From contig DAJY01000053.1 in NCBI GenBank assembly GCA_002499015.1, positions 1 through 22,883 on the forward strand: DNA of 22,883 bases, in the 5' to 3' direction. The position numbers and the translations under genes were made by a program. This document shows positions 1 through 7,651 of this stretch, in pieces; positions within the stretch are counted from its first letter, which is position 1; the number at the start of each line of letters is the position of its first letter. This DNA is from Euryarchaeota archaeon UBA242. GTDB taxonomy: Archaea; Thermoplasmatota; Poseidoniia; Poseidoniales; Poseidoniaceae. A model generated the notes under the pieces. That model was not told where the DNA came from. It saw only the letters and a list, made by a program, of their open reading frames with translations, and searched no databases.

Positions 1-2312
1 TTATTGATGTCAAGTGAGACCGGAAGCCCACCTGTAAGCAATGAAGTTCGTGTACCTTCCAAGGCTTGCTCTTCAGACAGCATTCCATCTATTTCGTCTC
101 TTAGTTTACCAGCGACATTGAGATTCATATACGGCTGTGTGACATAGACGATAGCCTTAGTTCCATCTTCATTAAGAAGCATTGATTTCACTTCATCCGT
201 CAGTGTATCAAAAACGACATTTACCATATCCTTCCTCAGCCCTTTACGACCTTCAGGACCAGTTAATTCCAATCCTAGCCACACATTGCACTCTATTGGG
301 TCATTACTCTCCCAGCAAGGTTCATGAAGCAAATCCCAAAGACTCCCCTCATACAAGGTCACTCCATCGGTTAGAGTGATTGTAGCGGGTATTGTTCTTA
401 GGAATGTGATAATACTTGTTGTGTTGGTTGAATCAATCGCATCTATGCGGCTTTCAAGTAAATCAATCGAATCCAATACAGGTAAATCTCTTATCTGATC
501 TGTATTGTTATCATGGGTTCTATCCTCAGCATGATAGATGAATAGCGATGTCTGACCACTACCAAACTGTCTAGAATATTCTGCTAACGCATCTAGTGAT
601 TCAATACCGTCTGGTGCTTCAGATGAGCCAGTTATCGGTTCATTCATCTCATCTAATGAAAGTAAGCCAAGAGTGGTAACTGCTCCGGTTAACAATATTA
701 TTACCAAGAATCCTTTAATCGGAATTTTACTAATTCCACCCCATACTTGAGGGTTATTTCGTTTATTGAATTTAGTAAGCCACGCTAATGTTGGCACCAA
801 AATGATTGAGAATATCAATGTGGAAATAATTCCTATCACCAATGTCAGTCCAACAGAACGAATAGGGGTGATTGGAACTATTGAGGGTAGTATCAGTACA
901 GAGAAACCGATGATAGTTGTCATCGCAGATAAGAAAACAGCAACACCAGTAGATGATGCCATCTCTAAGATACATTCCTTGTAAAAAGTAGCATCCCAAA
1001 TATCGGGAACTTCTTCAGGAGGTTTTCCTTGCCTTCTCCTTCTTTCATTTTCATCGTTACAGGAGTCAATTTTCTTGCGCCGAACTTCTTCTATTCTATT
1101 GACCATATGCAGTGCATAATCTACTCCTAAACCAATTAAAATCGGGAATGTTGCGACGATCATAGGTGTAAGATGCACATCCATAATTACTGAAATTCCG
1201 AATGTTACAGCAAGAGCCATCATAATTGGTGTACCAGTAATGACAACAACCTTCAAAGAACGATGAATTGCTGATATGAACAATATCGTGAAGAATACAG
1301 ACCATGGTAATATCATCAGTAAATCATTGTAAATTTCTTCGGAAATATCTTCCAATACTTTGGTTAATCCTGTAACGGTCATTTCAGTTTTTGCCATATC
1401 ATTAGGCCTTGCATCTATTACATCTTGAAAATGAGCATGTAATTCGTCAAAATTAGCGTACTCATTAGTTACTTTTGGATTGGAATGCATTCCAATTATA
1501 ATAGCCGCAGTATCCCATATCCCATCACCATCTTGGTCATTGGTATAATTGCCATCACCATCAGAATCAACAGTTGGGTCCATGTCGTTAGTGTCCTTGA
1601 AGAGTGCATCGAAACCTCCGTTCGATTCCTCAATAATCTGATCGATTCTTGTTTGGTCAGGTATTGCATATTCGCCACCACCTGGGAGATTACAATCGAT
1701 TTGAATTGGTATTCTTGTGTTAATCCCATGTGTACATATCGAATTGTTAAAGCGACCATCTGCAGAATTGATTTCTTTTATCACTTGAGCAGGAGATATA
1801 ATCCACATAACACCATCATTTTCACCGTGATCAATTTTATCATAATCAATTCCTCTGCCTGTTGAATCTCCACCTATGTTGTGGTCGTCACCCTCAACCC
1901 AACTTATTTCGCGAAGATAACTTTCAGAAGTTATATTCTCAATATTGCTTGTACTAAAGGCATTAGGAGTCTGGATATATATTATGGCAATATCAGTAGA
2001 CCATTCCTTCTCCACTTCCAATAGTAATTTTGTTGATGGTGCACCTTCGGGTAAAAATATCTCAACATCATCCTCAATTTGGTCTTGAAAATCTAATCCC
2101 TGTTGAGCAAAAAATGCAGTTATTATCAGTAATAGAACAAGAACTGTCATAGGACTTGCAAGAACAGTTGAATACATGTCATCAAGTCTGCGCATTGTAC
2201 CATTTGCAAGCGCTGACTGAACCCTTCCAAGCGTTGATAATTCAAGGACATTATCGCCTTGGTCATCATCGGATAAGGTTCCCATAGATAATGCGAGACA
2301 TAAACCGCTCAT
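1..2312 (-). CDS. RND/MMPL-superfamily membrane transporter, C-terminal end outside the window
   Basis: I translated this frame from the ATG at 2312; it stays open for 770 codons and leaves the window without a stop. An in-frame TGA lies two codons before the ATG, so the start cannot be far upstream; the Met at residue 10 is an alternative. A first membrane helix (about residues 54-69) is followed by a large extracytoplasmic domain, then a helix bundle holding the RND signature GLGVDYALH (Asp398), and the helix that opens the second repeat (about 565-580). This is the two-repeat plan of MMPL/HpnN-like proteins, which move lipids or other hydrophobic compounds across or out of the membrane; the substrate here is unknown. 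The extracytoplasmic domain contains an Asp/Gly-rich loop (residues 249-267) resembling thrombospondin type 3 or dockerin calcium loops. It starts 30 bases after the upstream glycosyltransferase gene ends, so the two probably share a transcript. Family is confident; function is inferred. Confidence 0.9.
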   Translation of the reverse strand, partial: MSGLCLALSMGTLSDDDQGDNVLELSTLGRVQSALANGTMRRLDDMYSTVLASPMTVLVLLLIITAFFAQQGLDFQDQIEDDVEIFLPEGAPSTKLLLEVEKEWSTDIAIIYIQTPNAFSTSNIENITSESYLREISWVEGDDHNIGGDSTGRGIDYDKIDHGENDGVMWIISPAQVIKEINSADGRFNNSICTHGINTRIPIQIDCNLPGGGEYAIPDQTRIDQIIEESNGGFDALFKDTNDMDPTVDSDGDGNYTNDQDGDGIWDTAAIIIGMHSNPKVTNEYANFDELHAHFQDVIDARPNDMAKTEMTVTGLTKVLEDISEEIYNDLLMILPWSVFFTILFISAIHRSLKVVVITGTPIMMALAVTFGISVIMDVHLTPMIVATFPILIGLGVDYALHMVNRIEEVRRKKIDSCNDENERRRRQGKPPEEVPDIWDATFYKECILEMASSTGVAVFLSAMTTIIGFSVLILPSIVPITPIRSVGLTLVIGIISTLIFSIILVPTLAWLTKFNKRNNPQVWGGISKIPIKGFLVIILLTGAVTTLGLLSLDEMNEPITGSSEAPDGIESLDALAEYSRQFGSGQTSLFIYHAEDRTHDNNTDQIRDLPVLDSIDLLESRIDAIDSTNTTSIITFLRTIPATITLTDGVTLYEGSLWDLLHEPCWESNDPIECNVWLGLELTGPEGRKGLRKDMVNVVFDTLTDEVKSMLLNEDGTKAIVYVTQPYMNLNVAGKLRDEIDGMLSEEQALEGTRTSLLTGGLPVSLDIN

Positions 2313-2342
2313 GAATCATTCTCAATAAAGAGTGCTAAACAA

Positions 2343-3278
2343 TCAGTCTAAGCCAAATTCTCTAACGAGCAAATGTCGCAAGAATCCACGTGCACTCTGT
2401 AGTACAAGTCCGGTAGCCATTAGTGATAATCCTAGTACTCCAATCCAAATAGCGGAAAGTCCAGGCCCGATAATACTGTCAAATTGAGTAGAAAATCCTC
2501 TAGCAGTGTTTAGTCCCATTGCCGCACCAGTTGCAAGTAATCCCATTCCAGGTATTCCAAGAACGAGCAGTGGTTTCTTTTGTGAAAGAGATAACATTGC
2601 CCAAGTTAGTACAGTGAATCCATGTGATACAGCTGTGAAGTGACTTCCTTTCGGTACATCATATCTGATGACAGTTGGAATCTCCTTGATCAGTAAATTC
2701 TTATCATGAGCATCCTCTAACATTTCAAGTGATAATTCCATTCCCTCCGAATCAAACCTCAAACGGTCTAGGGCTGTTTTTGAGAATGCTCTAAATCCGG
2801 ATTGAGTATCTTTGATTCCCAAATCACTGGATAGATTAGAAGCGGCAGTAATCACTTTAATTCCCAATCGGCGATATGCCGGCATATCAGTTCCGCCACC
2901 GCCATTAATGAATCTAGAACCAATTGTAAAGTCAACTTCTCCATCAATTATTGGCTTCAATAAGTGGGGGATATCAGAAGTTTCATGTTGGCCATCCGAA
3001 TCTAGGACTACTAAGGCGTCAGCATTCATTGCTCTTGCTTTTTGAAATAGACTCTGTAATGCACCGCCATATCCGCGATTAACTCTGTGGCGGTGTACAA
3101 TTGCTCCACATGTTTCAGCGATTTTTGCACTGGAATCAGAGGACCCATCATCGATGCAAATAACGACATCAACATATCGCAGTGCCATAGTAACAACAGT
3201 TCCAATGGTCTCTTCTTCATTGTACATTGGCATGCCTGCGATAATGAATGGTTTAGTCTCTGCAGTAGCCGAAGACAT
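2343..3278 (-). CDS. Family 2 glycosyltransferase, dolichol-phosphate sugar synthase-like, with two C-terminal membrane helices
   Basis: This 311-residue protein has a GT-A fold. An N-terminal substrate strand with MPMYNEEETI is followed by VICIDDGSSD (Asp43/Asp44) and the metal-binding DSD motif within VLDSDGQH (93-95). The DTQSGFRAF segment (157-165) is typical of dolichol/polyprenyl-phosphate mannose or glucose synthases. Two hydrophobic segments at about 236-254 and 269-293 anchor it in the membrane. Such enzymes load a sugar from a nucleotide donor onto a lipid phosphate for N-glycosylation or surface glycans; donor and acceptor cannot be read from sequence. I chose the ATG at 3278; a GTG at 3287 would add three residues. 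Neither has a Shine-Dalgarno site, and a TATA-like element at 3309-3317 suggests a very short leader. It precedes an RND transporter gene on the same strand by 30 bases, which fits a glycan or lipid export role. Confidence 0.9.
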   Translation of the reverse strand: MSSATAETKPFIIAGMPMYNEEETIGTVVTMALRYVDVVICIDDGSSDSSAKIAETCGAIVHRHRVNRGYGGALQSLFQKARAMNADALVVLDSDGQHETSDIPHLLKPIIDGEVDFTIGSRFINGGGGTDMPAYRRLGIKVITAASNLSSDLGIKDTQSGFRAFSKTALDRLRFDSEGMELSLEMLEDAHDKNLLIKEIPTVIRYDVPKGSHFTAVSHGFTVLTWAMLSLSQKKPLLVLGIPGMGLLATGAAMGLNTARGFSTQFDSIIGPGLSAIWIGVLGLSLMATGLVLQSARGFLRHLLVREFGLD

Positions 3279-3308
3279 AGTATTCACTACTTGTATCTAA
3301 TTTTCGCC

Positions 3309-3317
3309 CATATTTAG
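3309..3317 (-). promoter_or_regulatory. TATA-like element of the glycosyltransferase gene
   Basis: On the minus strand this reads CTAAATATG, in an otherwise AT-rich gap. Archaeal TATA boxes sit about 26 bases before the start site, which would place initiation near 3287, just at or before the start codon. That agrees with the absence of a ribosome binding site there. Assigned by position and composition only. Confidence 0.35.
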
Positions 3318-3520
3318 CACTATTTGATAAATTCGTAGTTATTATCACATTATAACTGGATGCGTAGTAGGGCAATTATCATTTTTTATTTATTGTAATT
3401 GATAGTGGGCTCAACAAAATTCCTCAGAAAATTGATGAGCAGAACCTCGCTATTGGCAAGGTGACTTTCAACGCATTGAAACTTATCTCGATATTTGATA
3501 ATGGGATCTTAATCCGACTA

Positions 3521-3784
3521 TTAGCCCTGCATTTGAGATACAGTTGTAACAGCTCTTTCACCATTCAATACTTTGTTTAAAGCACTCAATGAAATGATCA
3601 GCGGCACATAGGCCTGGCCATCACTTGTCACATAGGTTGAGCAATCTGCAAAAGCACTCGTATTGATGCTCAATTTTAAAGCACCACCCGCATTACTTCG
3701 CCTAACATATCCTATCAGCGCACTGTTACCAGTGTATTCTTCGTTCTCAGTTTCAGTCTTCTTTGTTTCAGTTTTTTTTACCAT
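3521..3784 (-). CDS. Small conserved-looking hypothetical protein (87 aa)
   Basis: I do not recognise a named family. The first 16 residues are a charged, low-complexity stretch with a tandem KKTET motif. The remaining 70 residues look like a compact soluble domain: GYVRRSNAGGALKLSI, then a DGQAYVPLIISLSALNKVL segment with alternating hydrophobics, ending in GERAVTTVSQ. There is one cysteine, and no signal peptide or membrane helix. Its regular composition and isolated position without a better overlapping frame support a real gene. It is transcribed divergently from the epimerase gene and lies 242 bases upstream of the glycosyltransferase start. The ATG at 3784 has no good ribosome binding site of its own; a strong one lies further upstream in front of an 11-codon leader frame (3794-3829). 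Confidence 0.65.
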   Translation of the reverse strand: MVKKTETKKTETENEEYTGNSALIGYVRRSNAGGALKLSINTSAFADCSTYVTSDGQAYVPLIISLSALNKVLNGERAVTTVSQMQG

Positions 3785-3793
3785 GTTTACACA

Positions 3794-3829
3794 TCATCCA
3801 TGCACATTTCTGTTGCACGGTAACTTCAA
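3794..3829 (-). other. Possible 11-codon leader frame preceding the 87-aa gene
   Basis: A GAGGTGATT Shine-Dalgarno sequence (GAGG at 3837-3840) is followed after exactly 7 bases by TTG, the spacing used by well-supported genes in this window. The frame encodes MKLPCNRNVHG and stops at TGA. The 87-aa gene begins four codons later in the same frame. It could be a leader peptide, a remnant of a longer N-terminus cut by a stop, or chance. Confidence 0.3.
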
Positions 3830-3927
3830 CGAATCACCTCAATGCACATAATACTAATCAATTGTTGTAAATCAGGACAGGTCATCATTTGAAAACACTC
3901 ATACATAGGGGGGAGCGAGGAATGACC

Positions 3928-4872
3928 ATGCGAGCGTTAGTTACCGGTGGGGCAGGATTCATCGGTTCTCACTTAATTGACAGATTAGTTTCCAGAGGTG
4001 ACACAGTGGTAGTCCTCGATAACTTGTCGAGTGGCAATCTTGGTTTCATCCAAAACCATCTCGATTCAGGCAAGGTCTCATTGGTTAAAGGAGACGTCAC
4101 AAATTATCAGGATGTTCTCTCTGCAATGAAGGAGATAGAATGCGTATTCCACTTAGCAGCAAATCCAGATATTAGATTAGGAACAAAAATCACTGATACT
4201 GATTTGAAGCAAGGAACTATTGCTACTTACAACATTGTTGAGGCCATGCGCATTAACGGAGTAAAGAAGATTGCCTTTGCCTCCTCTTCAGTAGTATATG
4301 GAGAAGATGCTCCAATGCCAACTCCCGAAAACCACGGTCCATGTTTGCCAATTTCACTATATGGTGCAAGTAAACAAGCGGGTGAAGGATTAATTTCAAG
4401 CTGGGTTGGAACGTTCGGTTTACAGGCTTGGATTTTCCGCTTTGCTAACATCATTGGAACTAGAGGTACGCATGGTGTAATCTTTGATTTCATTCATAAA
4501 CTAAAGGCAGACCCTTCCCGATTAGAAGTACTTGGTAATGGATTACAAGAAAAATCCTACATGGAAGTTGGCGATTGTGTCGATGGAATCTTACATGTGA
4601 TGAATAATACCGACCAGCAATTAAATCTGTTCAATCTTGGTAGCCATGATACTGCATCTGTAAAAAGAATTGCAGAAATTGTGGTCGAAGAGACTGGTTG
4701 TGAAGGCGCTTCAATAGAATATACTGGTGGAGACCGAGGCTGGGCAGGAGATGTTCCTAGAGCAATGTTGGCAATCGACAAAATGTTGGCAATCGGCTTT
4801 GATGTAAATTATAATTCCGAAGATGCGATAAGGCATACGGCACGTGCACTGATTGAAGAAATTGGTTTGTAA
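3928..4872 (+). CDS. NAD-dependent sugar epimerase/dehydratase, UDP-glucose 4-epimerase-like (extended SDR)
   Basis: The protein (about 314 residues) opens with the Rossmann motif TGGAGFIGSHL, followed by an acidic strand end (VVVLDNLSSG) that binds the adenosine ribose. The GDVTNYQDV segment and FHLAANPDI are typical extended-SDR strands. Catalytic residues are the Ser cluster in FASSSVVYG (about 119-121) and YGASK, giving Tyr145 and Lys149. Length matches archaeal GalE-like epimerases of 305-320 residues. It probably interconverts or modifies a nucleotide sugar in the cytoplasm; the exact sugar is not readable. I chose the ATG at 3928 because GAGG at 3917-3920 lies exactly 7 bases upstream and the product begins MRALVTGG as in the family; ATG at 3922 or 3889 are alternatives. 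It is 27 bases before the thioredoxin-fold gene and probably heads that operon. Confidence 0.92.
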   Translation: MRALVTGGAGFIGSHLIDRLVSRGDTVVVLDNLSSGNLGFIQNHLDSGKVSLVKGDVTNYQDVLSAMKEIECVFHLAANPDIRLGTKITDTDLKQGTIATYNIVEAMRINGVKKIAFASSSVVYGEDAPMPTPENHGPCLPISLYGASKQAGEGLISSWVGTFGLQAWIFRFANIIGTRGTHGVIFDFIHKLKADPSRLEVLGNGLQEKSYMEVGDCVDGILHVMNNTDQQLNLFNLGSHDTASVKRIAEIVVEETGCEGASIEYTGGDRGWAGDVPRAMLAIDKMLAIGFDVNYNSEDAIRHTARALIEEIGL

Positions 4873-4899
4873 GTGCAAAACTAAGAGAAGGTGGATAAA

Positions 4900-5631
4900 A
4901 TGAAAATAAAATATGATGTTAATGGCGATGCAAGAATTGATACAGGTTTAACTGTGATTGCGATATTCATAGCCACAATTATGGTGATTAGTTTGACCAC
5001 AAGCCCTATTATAACTGGTACAAAAGAGGGAGACCGGGCACCTAATATCACTGGAAAGGCATACAATGGAAGTGGATGGGAGGATTTTGACTTACAGGCA
5101 TATTATGATTATGATTGGAGTTTAGAAAATAACAATACTACTGGAAGTCAATGGGTAATGATTGAATTTTTGGATACTGATTGCCCTTATTGTTTCAATT
5201 CGATAGCGGAATATCAAGAAGGATCACAATACTTTACACCCGAGAATCCGAACTGGGACGGACCGCATATCAACTTCATTGCCAGTGCAGCGGAACTTAC
5301 TGGACTAAAGGGTCATGATTCATCTCGGGAAGAAATAATGGCGTTTAGAGACAAAACTACGGGAGAGATGTGCAATTCTGGTAACGACGATTGTTCAACA
5401 AGAGAAGGAGCAGCATTTGCAATTCCATTTGTCGACGATTTGGATAAATCTAACATGAACAAATGGGATGTCGGCGGTACACCTACATATTTCTTGATAC
5501 GACCGGATGGAATAGTTGCTTGGGCAAGTCATGAATCAGATGAAACATTTCCTCAGGCCATCTATAGAATCGTTTACGATGAATATATCGTAGCACTCCA
5601 TCCTCAAATCAACGCTCAAGGAGGCGAGTGA
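4900..5631 (+). CDS. Membrane-anchored thioredoxin-fold thiol-disulfide oxidoreductase (DsbA/TlpA-like)
   Basis: About 243 residues. A short N-terminal segment precedes one hydrophobic anchor (about 17-38), placing the rest outside the membrane. The outer domain begins like an AhpC/TSA or redoxin protein (GDRAPNITGKAY), and has the active site LDTDCPYC (Cys95, Cys98) after the strand VMIEF, and the cis-proline loop GGTPTYFL (Pro195). Two further cysteines, Cys158 and Cys165, flank an acidic turn and could form a structural disulfide. In this fold the CxxC pair oxidises or reduces substrate thiols. The next gene, which starts directly at its stop codon (TGA ATG), is a VKOR, the usual re-oxidising partner of DsbA-type enzymes, so a thiol-oxidase role is favoured over TlpA-style reduction. 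ATG 4900 follows AGGTGG; a GTG at 4891 is an alternative. Confidence 0.88.
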   Translation: MKIKYDVNGDARIDTGLTVIAIFIATIMVISLTTSPIITGTKEGDRAPNITGKAYNGSGWEDFDLQAYYDYDWSLENNNTTGSQWVMIEFLDTDCPYCFNSIAEYQEGSQYFTPENPNWDGPHINFIASAAELTGLKGHDSSREEIMAFRDKTTGEMCNSGNDDCSTREGAAFAIPFVDDLDKSNMNKWDVGGTPTYFLIRPDGIVAWASHESDETFPQAIYRIVYDEYIVALHPQINAQGGE

Positions 5632-6231
5632 ATGGAACTATTTGATTCAAATACAATATTGGCCGTAATGGTAATTCCAATGGTATTAGGATTTCTTCTA
5701 ATCTCGCCTATGGGTGAATCGTTATCGGCTTCAATGTCTGACAAGTTTCCATCTTTGAAAACATTGAGAGGAAGACTTCTAATGGGCTCTCTTCTAATTG
5801 CATTATCTGGATTTATAATTTCTTCTATGACGCTATGGATATCTAATACAATCTCAGAAGGGGCAGGTTTCTGTGCAGTCAACAGCATTTTTTCCTGTGA
5901 TGATGTCATTGGTAATGACGATTATAATAAAGTGCCAATGATTGGCATTAGTTGGGCTTGGCTAGGGATTATTGTCTACACCTTTTTCTTATGGATCTTG
6001 ATGAGCATCAACAAAGAACCCAATGCAGAATGGGTCGGTTCAAACATCAAGTTAGGATTTATGGCTTCAACGGCAGGCATCTTCGCAATAATTTGGCTTA
6101 TGTATGCTGAATATCAAATGGGCAAGATCTGCCCCTATTGTACTGCTGCGCACATGGGAAATCTTCTTTTGATTTACGGCTTCTGGCAAATGGGTAAACT
6201 CTATGATTCTGGCGAATGGCACAAACAGTGA
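5632..6231 (+). CDS. Vitamin K epoxide reductase (VKOR)-family quinone-linked thiol oxidoreductase
   Basis: This 199-residue integral membrane protein has about five hydrophobic segments and the VKOR cysteine layout: a loop pair in GFCAVNSIFSCDDV (Cys81, Cys89), the Ser107 region GISWAWLGI, and the redox centre ICPYCTAAH (Cys167, Cys170) at the start of the last helix. In bacteria and archaea, VKOR homologues take electrons from a DsbA-like partner and pass them to a quinone, sustaining disulfide formation outside the membrane. Here the partner is evidently the thioredoxin-fold protein encoded immediately upstream, with zero bases between stop and start. GGAGG lies 7 bases before the ATG, inside the end of the upstream gene, which points to translational coupling. 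Its end lies one base from the stop of the convergent 89-aa gene. Confidence 0.93.
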   Translation: MELFDSNTILAVMVIPMVLGFLLISPMGESLSASMSDKFPSLKTLRGRLLMGSLLIALSGFIISSMTLWISNTISEGAGFCAVNSIFSCDDVIGNDDYNKVPMIGISWAWLGIIVYTFFLWILMSINKEPNAEWVGSNIKLGFMASTAGIFAIIWLMYAEYQMGKICPYCTAAHMGNLLLIYGFWQMGKLYDSGEWHKQ

Positions 6232-6232
6232 A

Positions 6233-6502
6233 TCAAGGGATACAATCTCCGCCAAAGTGTAAAGCATCAGTTTCGAGAACTGTTTCTTCCATACGAAGGA
6301 CAGTAACATCAATTCGGTCACTGCCAGGGTATGCTATTCTTAGTTCATTGAGAAGGCTTCTTTGAACATCTTGGTGGTCCTCTCCATACAATATAGAGAG
6401 GTGATAGATTTTTTCTCCACCTACTAAAGCGATGTATTCGACTGCCCATTCCTTTGGAGGAGTCAACCCCTCCCATGCTATATCTTCCCATGTTTCTTCC
6501 AT
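6233..6502 (-). CDS. Small hypothetical protein (89 aa)
   Basis: I do not recognise the family. The sequence is soluble and acidic, with Trp-rich N-terminal region (MEETWEDIAWEGL), a strand-like stretch AVEYIALVGGEKIYHLSILYGE, a helix RSLLNELRIAYPG, and a final strand IDVTVLRM ending in a short Gly/Asp/Cys tail. It could be a small alpha/beta domain. Composition is protein-like and its frame is the better of the two over this stretch; the opposite-strand frame mostly lies under the VKOR gene. It converges with VKOR at a one-base gap. A G-rich leader element lies about 50 bases upstream of the ATG. Reality of the gene is moderately supported; function unknown. Confidence 0.6.
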   Translation of the reverse strand: MEETWEDIAWEGLTPPKEWAVEYIALVGGEKIYHLSILYGEDHQDVQRSLLNELRIAYPGSDRIDVTVLRMEETVLETDALHFGGDCIP

Positions 6503-6610
6503 GTATTATAATCAGCAACCACACTTATCAACTATACGGTGAAATGCATCGCCCTCCGCCTTTATCCGGCACACATTACCGTAATAAGGTGGGAATGGTG
6601 CAACTCGCAA

Positions 6611-7540
6611 TCACTTTTTCTTTCTAACATTGAATATCAATGCGCAACCAATGAATACAAAAGCAAAAATCAATAGCGAAATATCAACGTTACTTTGAGC
6701 AACTGGGGCGGCTTTGCTCTTAAATTCAACAACACCAAAAGTCCCTAATGAACCATTTTCAAGTTGTGAATTGGTCGGTTCATGAATTAGCAATACACTG
6801 AATACTTCATTCTCGGGGGAAAAGGTTACAGAAAAATTATCTATACAAGAAGTTGTTTCCGCAGATAATAGATTCACTTCAGAAGTTATTGTTGAACTAT
6901 TTATATCACATTCAGCGATTGCGGTAAGAACTTTATCTCTTGTCGGGCCACCTGGGTTGTCAAATCCTTCAGGAACTATCTTTTCATGCTGAACTATCAT
7001 AATTGTTAGTTGACCGTAATCGATTGAATCATTATCGACAACCTTTGCAGTAGCAGTCCAAGTGTCATTATTCTGTTGGATATCAAGTCTTAGTTGCGTG
7101 TAAGATTGACGTTTTACCTCTTTATTGAGAATATCTAAAAGGACATCAGGCCAGGAATCAGGTCCAATTCGAAGAGGTCCTGCCTCTACGATAAATGTTG
7201 GAGTTGAGCCAATTCCTGGATGGGTAATCAATAGTCTGTCTATTCTATTTTGAGCCGCAAGTGGTTGGAATGCATCCACACCATCGCTTGGGTGATAAGC
7301 GACCATGGCAACTCTAGGGCCATGAGCGTATGAAAATTCCATCAAATATGGGTCGATTTCAGCACAACTTGGACACCAAGTTGCAGTATACTCCTCAATT
7401 AGAATACTACGGCCACCACTAACGCTGTATGTTTGAACCTGTGAGTCGACTGAACCACTTGCAATAATTGGTATCTGAACAGCGACTAACATGATAGAAA
7501 TAATCGTAAATGTGCATAAGCGAGCATAAGCGATTACCAT
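6611..7540 (-). CDS. Secreted, C-terminally anchored thioredoxin-fold protein with WCPSC active site
   Basis: About 309 residues from ATG 7540. An N-terminal signal-like segment (hydrophobic about 8-28) is followed by a strand ILIEEYTATWCPSC (Cys56, Cys59) and the cis-proline loop GSTPTFIVEAG (Pro114), the hallmarks of a thioredoxin-fold oxidoreductase outside the membrane. The second half (about 130-280) looks like a beta-rich, immunoglobulin-like domain as in Omp28-type proteins, with another cysteine pair. The protein ends with a membrane helix and RKKK, a cytoplasmic stop-transfer tail. It faces the epimerase-DsbA-VKOR cluster across one small gene and may be a reductase or a substrate-specific partner in that pathway; this is inference. 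A TTG at 7561 would add seven residues; neither start has a strong ribosome site (GGCGG lies 6 bases before ATG 7540). Confidence 0.82.
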   Translation of the reverse strand: MVIAYARLCTFTIISIMLVAVQIPIIASGSVDSQVQTYSVSGGRSILIEEYTATWCPSCAEIDPYLMEFSYAHGPRVAMVAYHPSDGVDAFQPLAAQNRIDRLLITHPGIGSTPTFIVEAGPLRIGPDSWPDVLLDILNKEVKRQSYTQLRLDIQQNNDTWTATAKVVDNDSIDYGQLTIMIVQHEKIVPEGFDNPGGPTRDKVLTAIAECDINSSTITSEVNLLSAETTSCIDNFSVTFSPENEVFSVLLIHEPTNSQLENGSLGTFGVVEFKSKAAPVAQSNVDISLLIFAFVFIGCALIFNVRKKK

Positions 7541-7609
7541 CAAGTACCGCCACAAAGCCAAACCACTTCATCTCTTTGTTTGGCGATGGCTACGAGAGGA
7601 GAGTTCATC

Positions 7610-7638
7610 AAAGAGGGGTGGACGAGCATAACTTGAGC
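7610..7638 (+). promoter_or_regulatory. G-rich leader element upstream of rlmE
   Basis: AAAGAGGGGTGGACGAGC begins here, about 40 bases before the ATG and separate from the real ribosome site (GGAGG at 7640-7644, 7 bases from the ATG). Similar blocks precede the zinc-ribbon, 71-aa and rpoL genes. Its GTG (7618) opens a 13-codon frame that overlaps the rlmE start, so a leader peptide is one possible reading. Confidence 0.35.
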
Positions 7639-7651
7639 AGGAGGGGTTGTT

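Noticed and set aside
1485..1865. 126-codon plus-strand frame
   Set aside because: It lies inside the left-edge RND gene on the other strand, whose frame gives a clear RND protein with conserved motifs; this product has a non-native, His/Tyr/Asn-rich composition.
3421..3481. Possible C/D-box small RNA or hairpin in the gap before the glycosyltransferase gene
   Set aside because: An ATTGATGA stretch resembles a C box, but I found no matching D box on that strand at suitable spacing; the TTTCAA/TTGAAA hairpin is only six base pairs. No tRNA or other RNA gene is visible in this 233-base gap.
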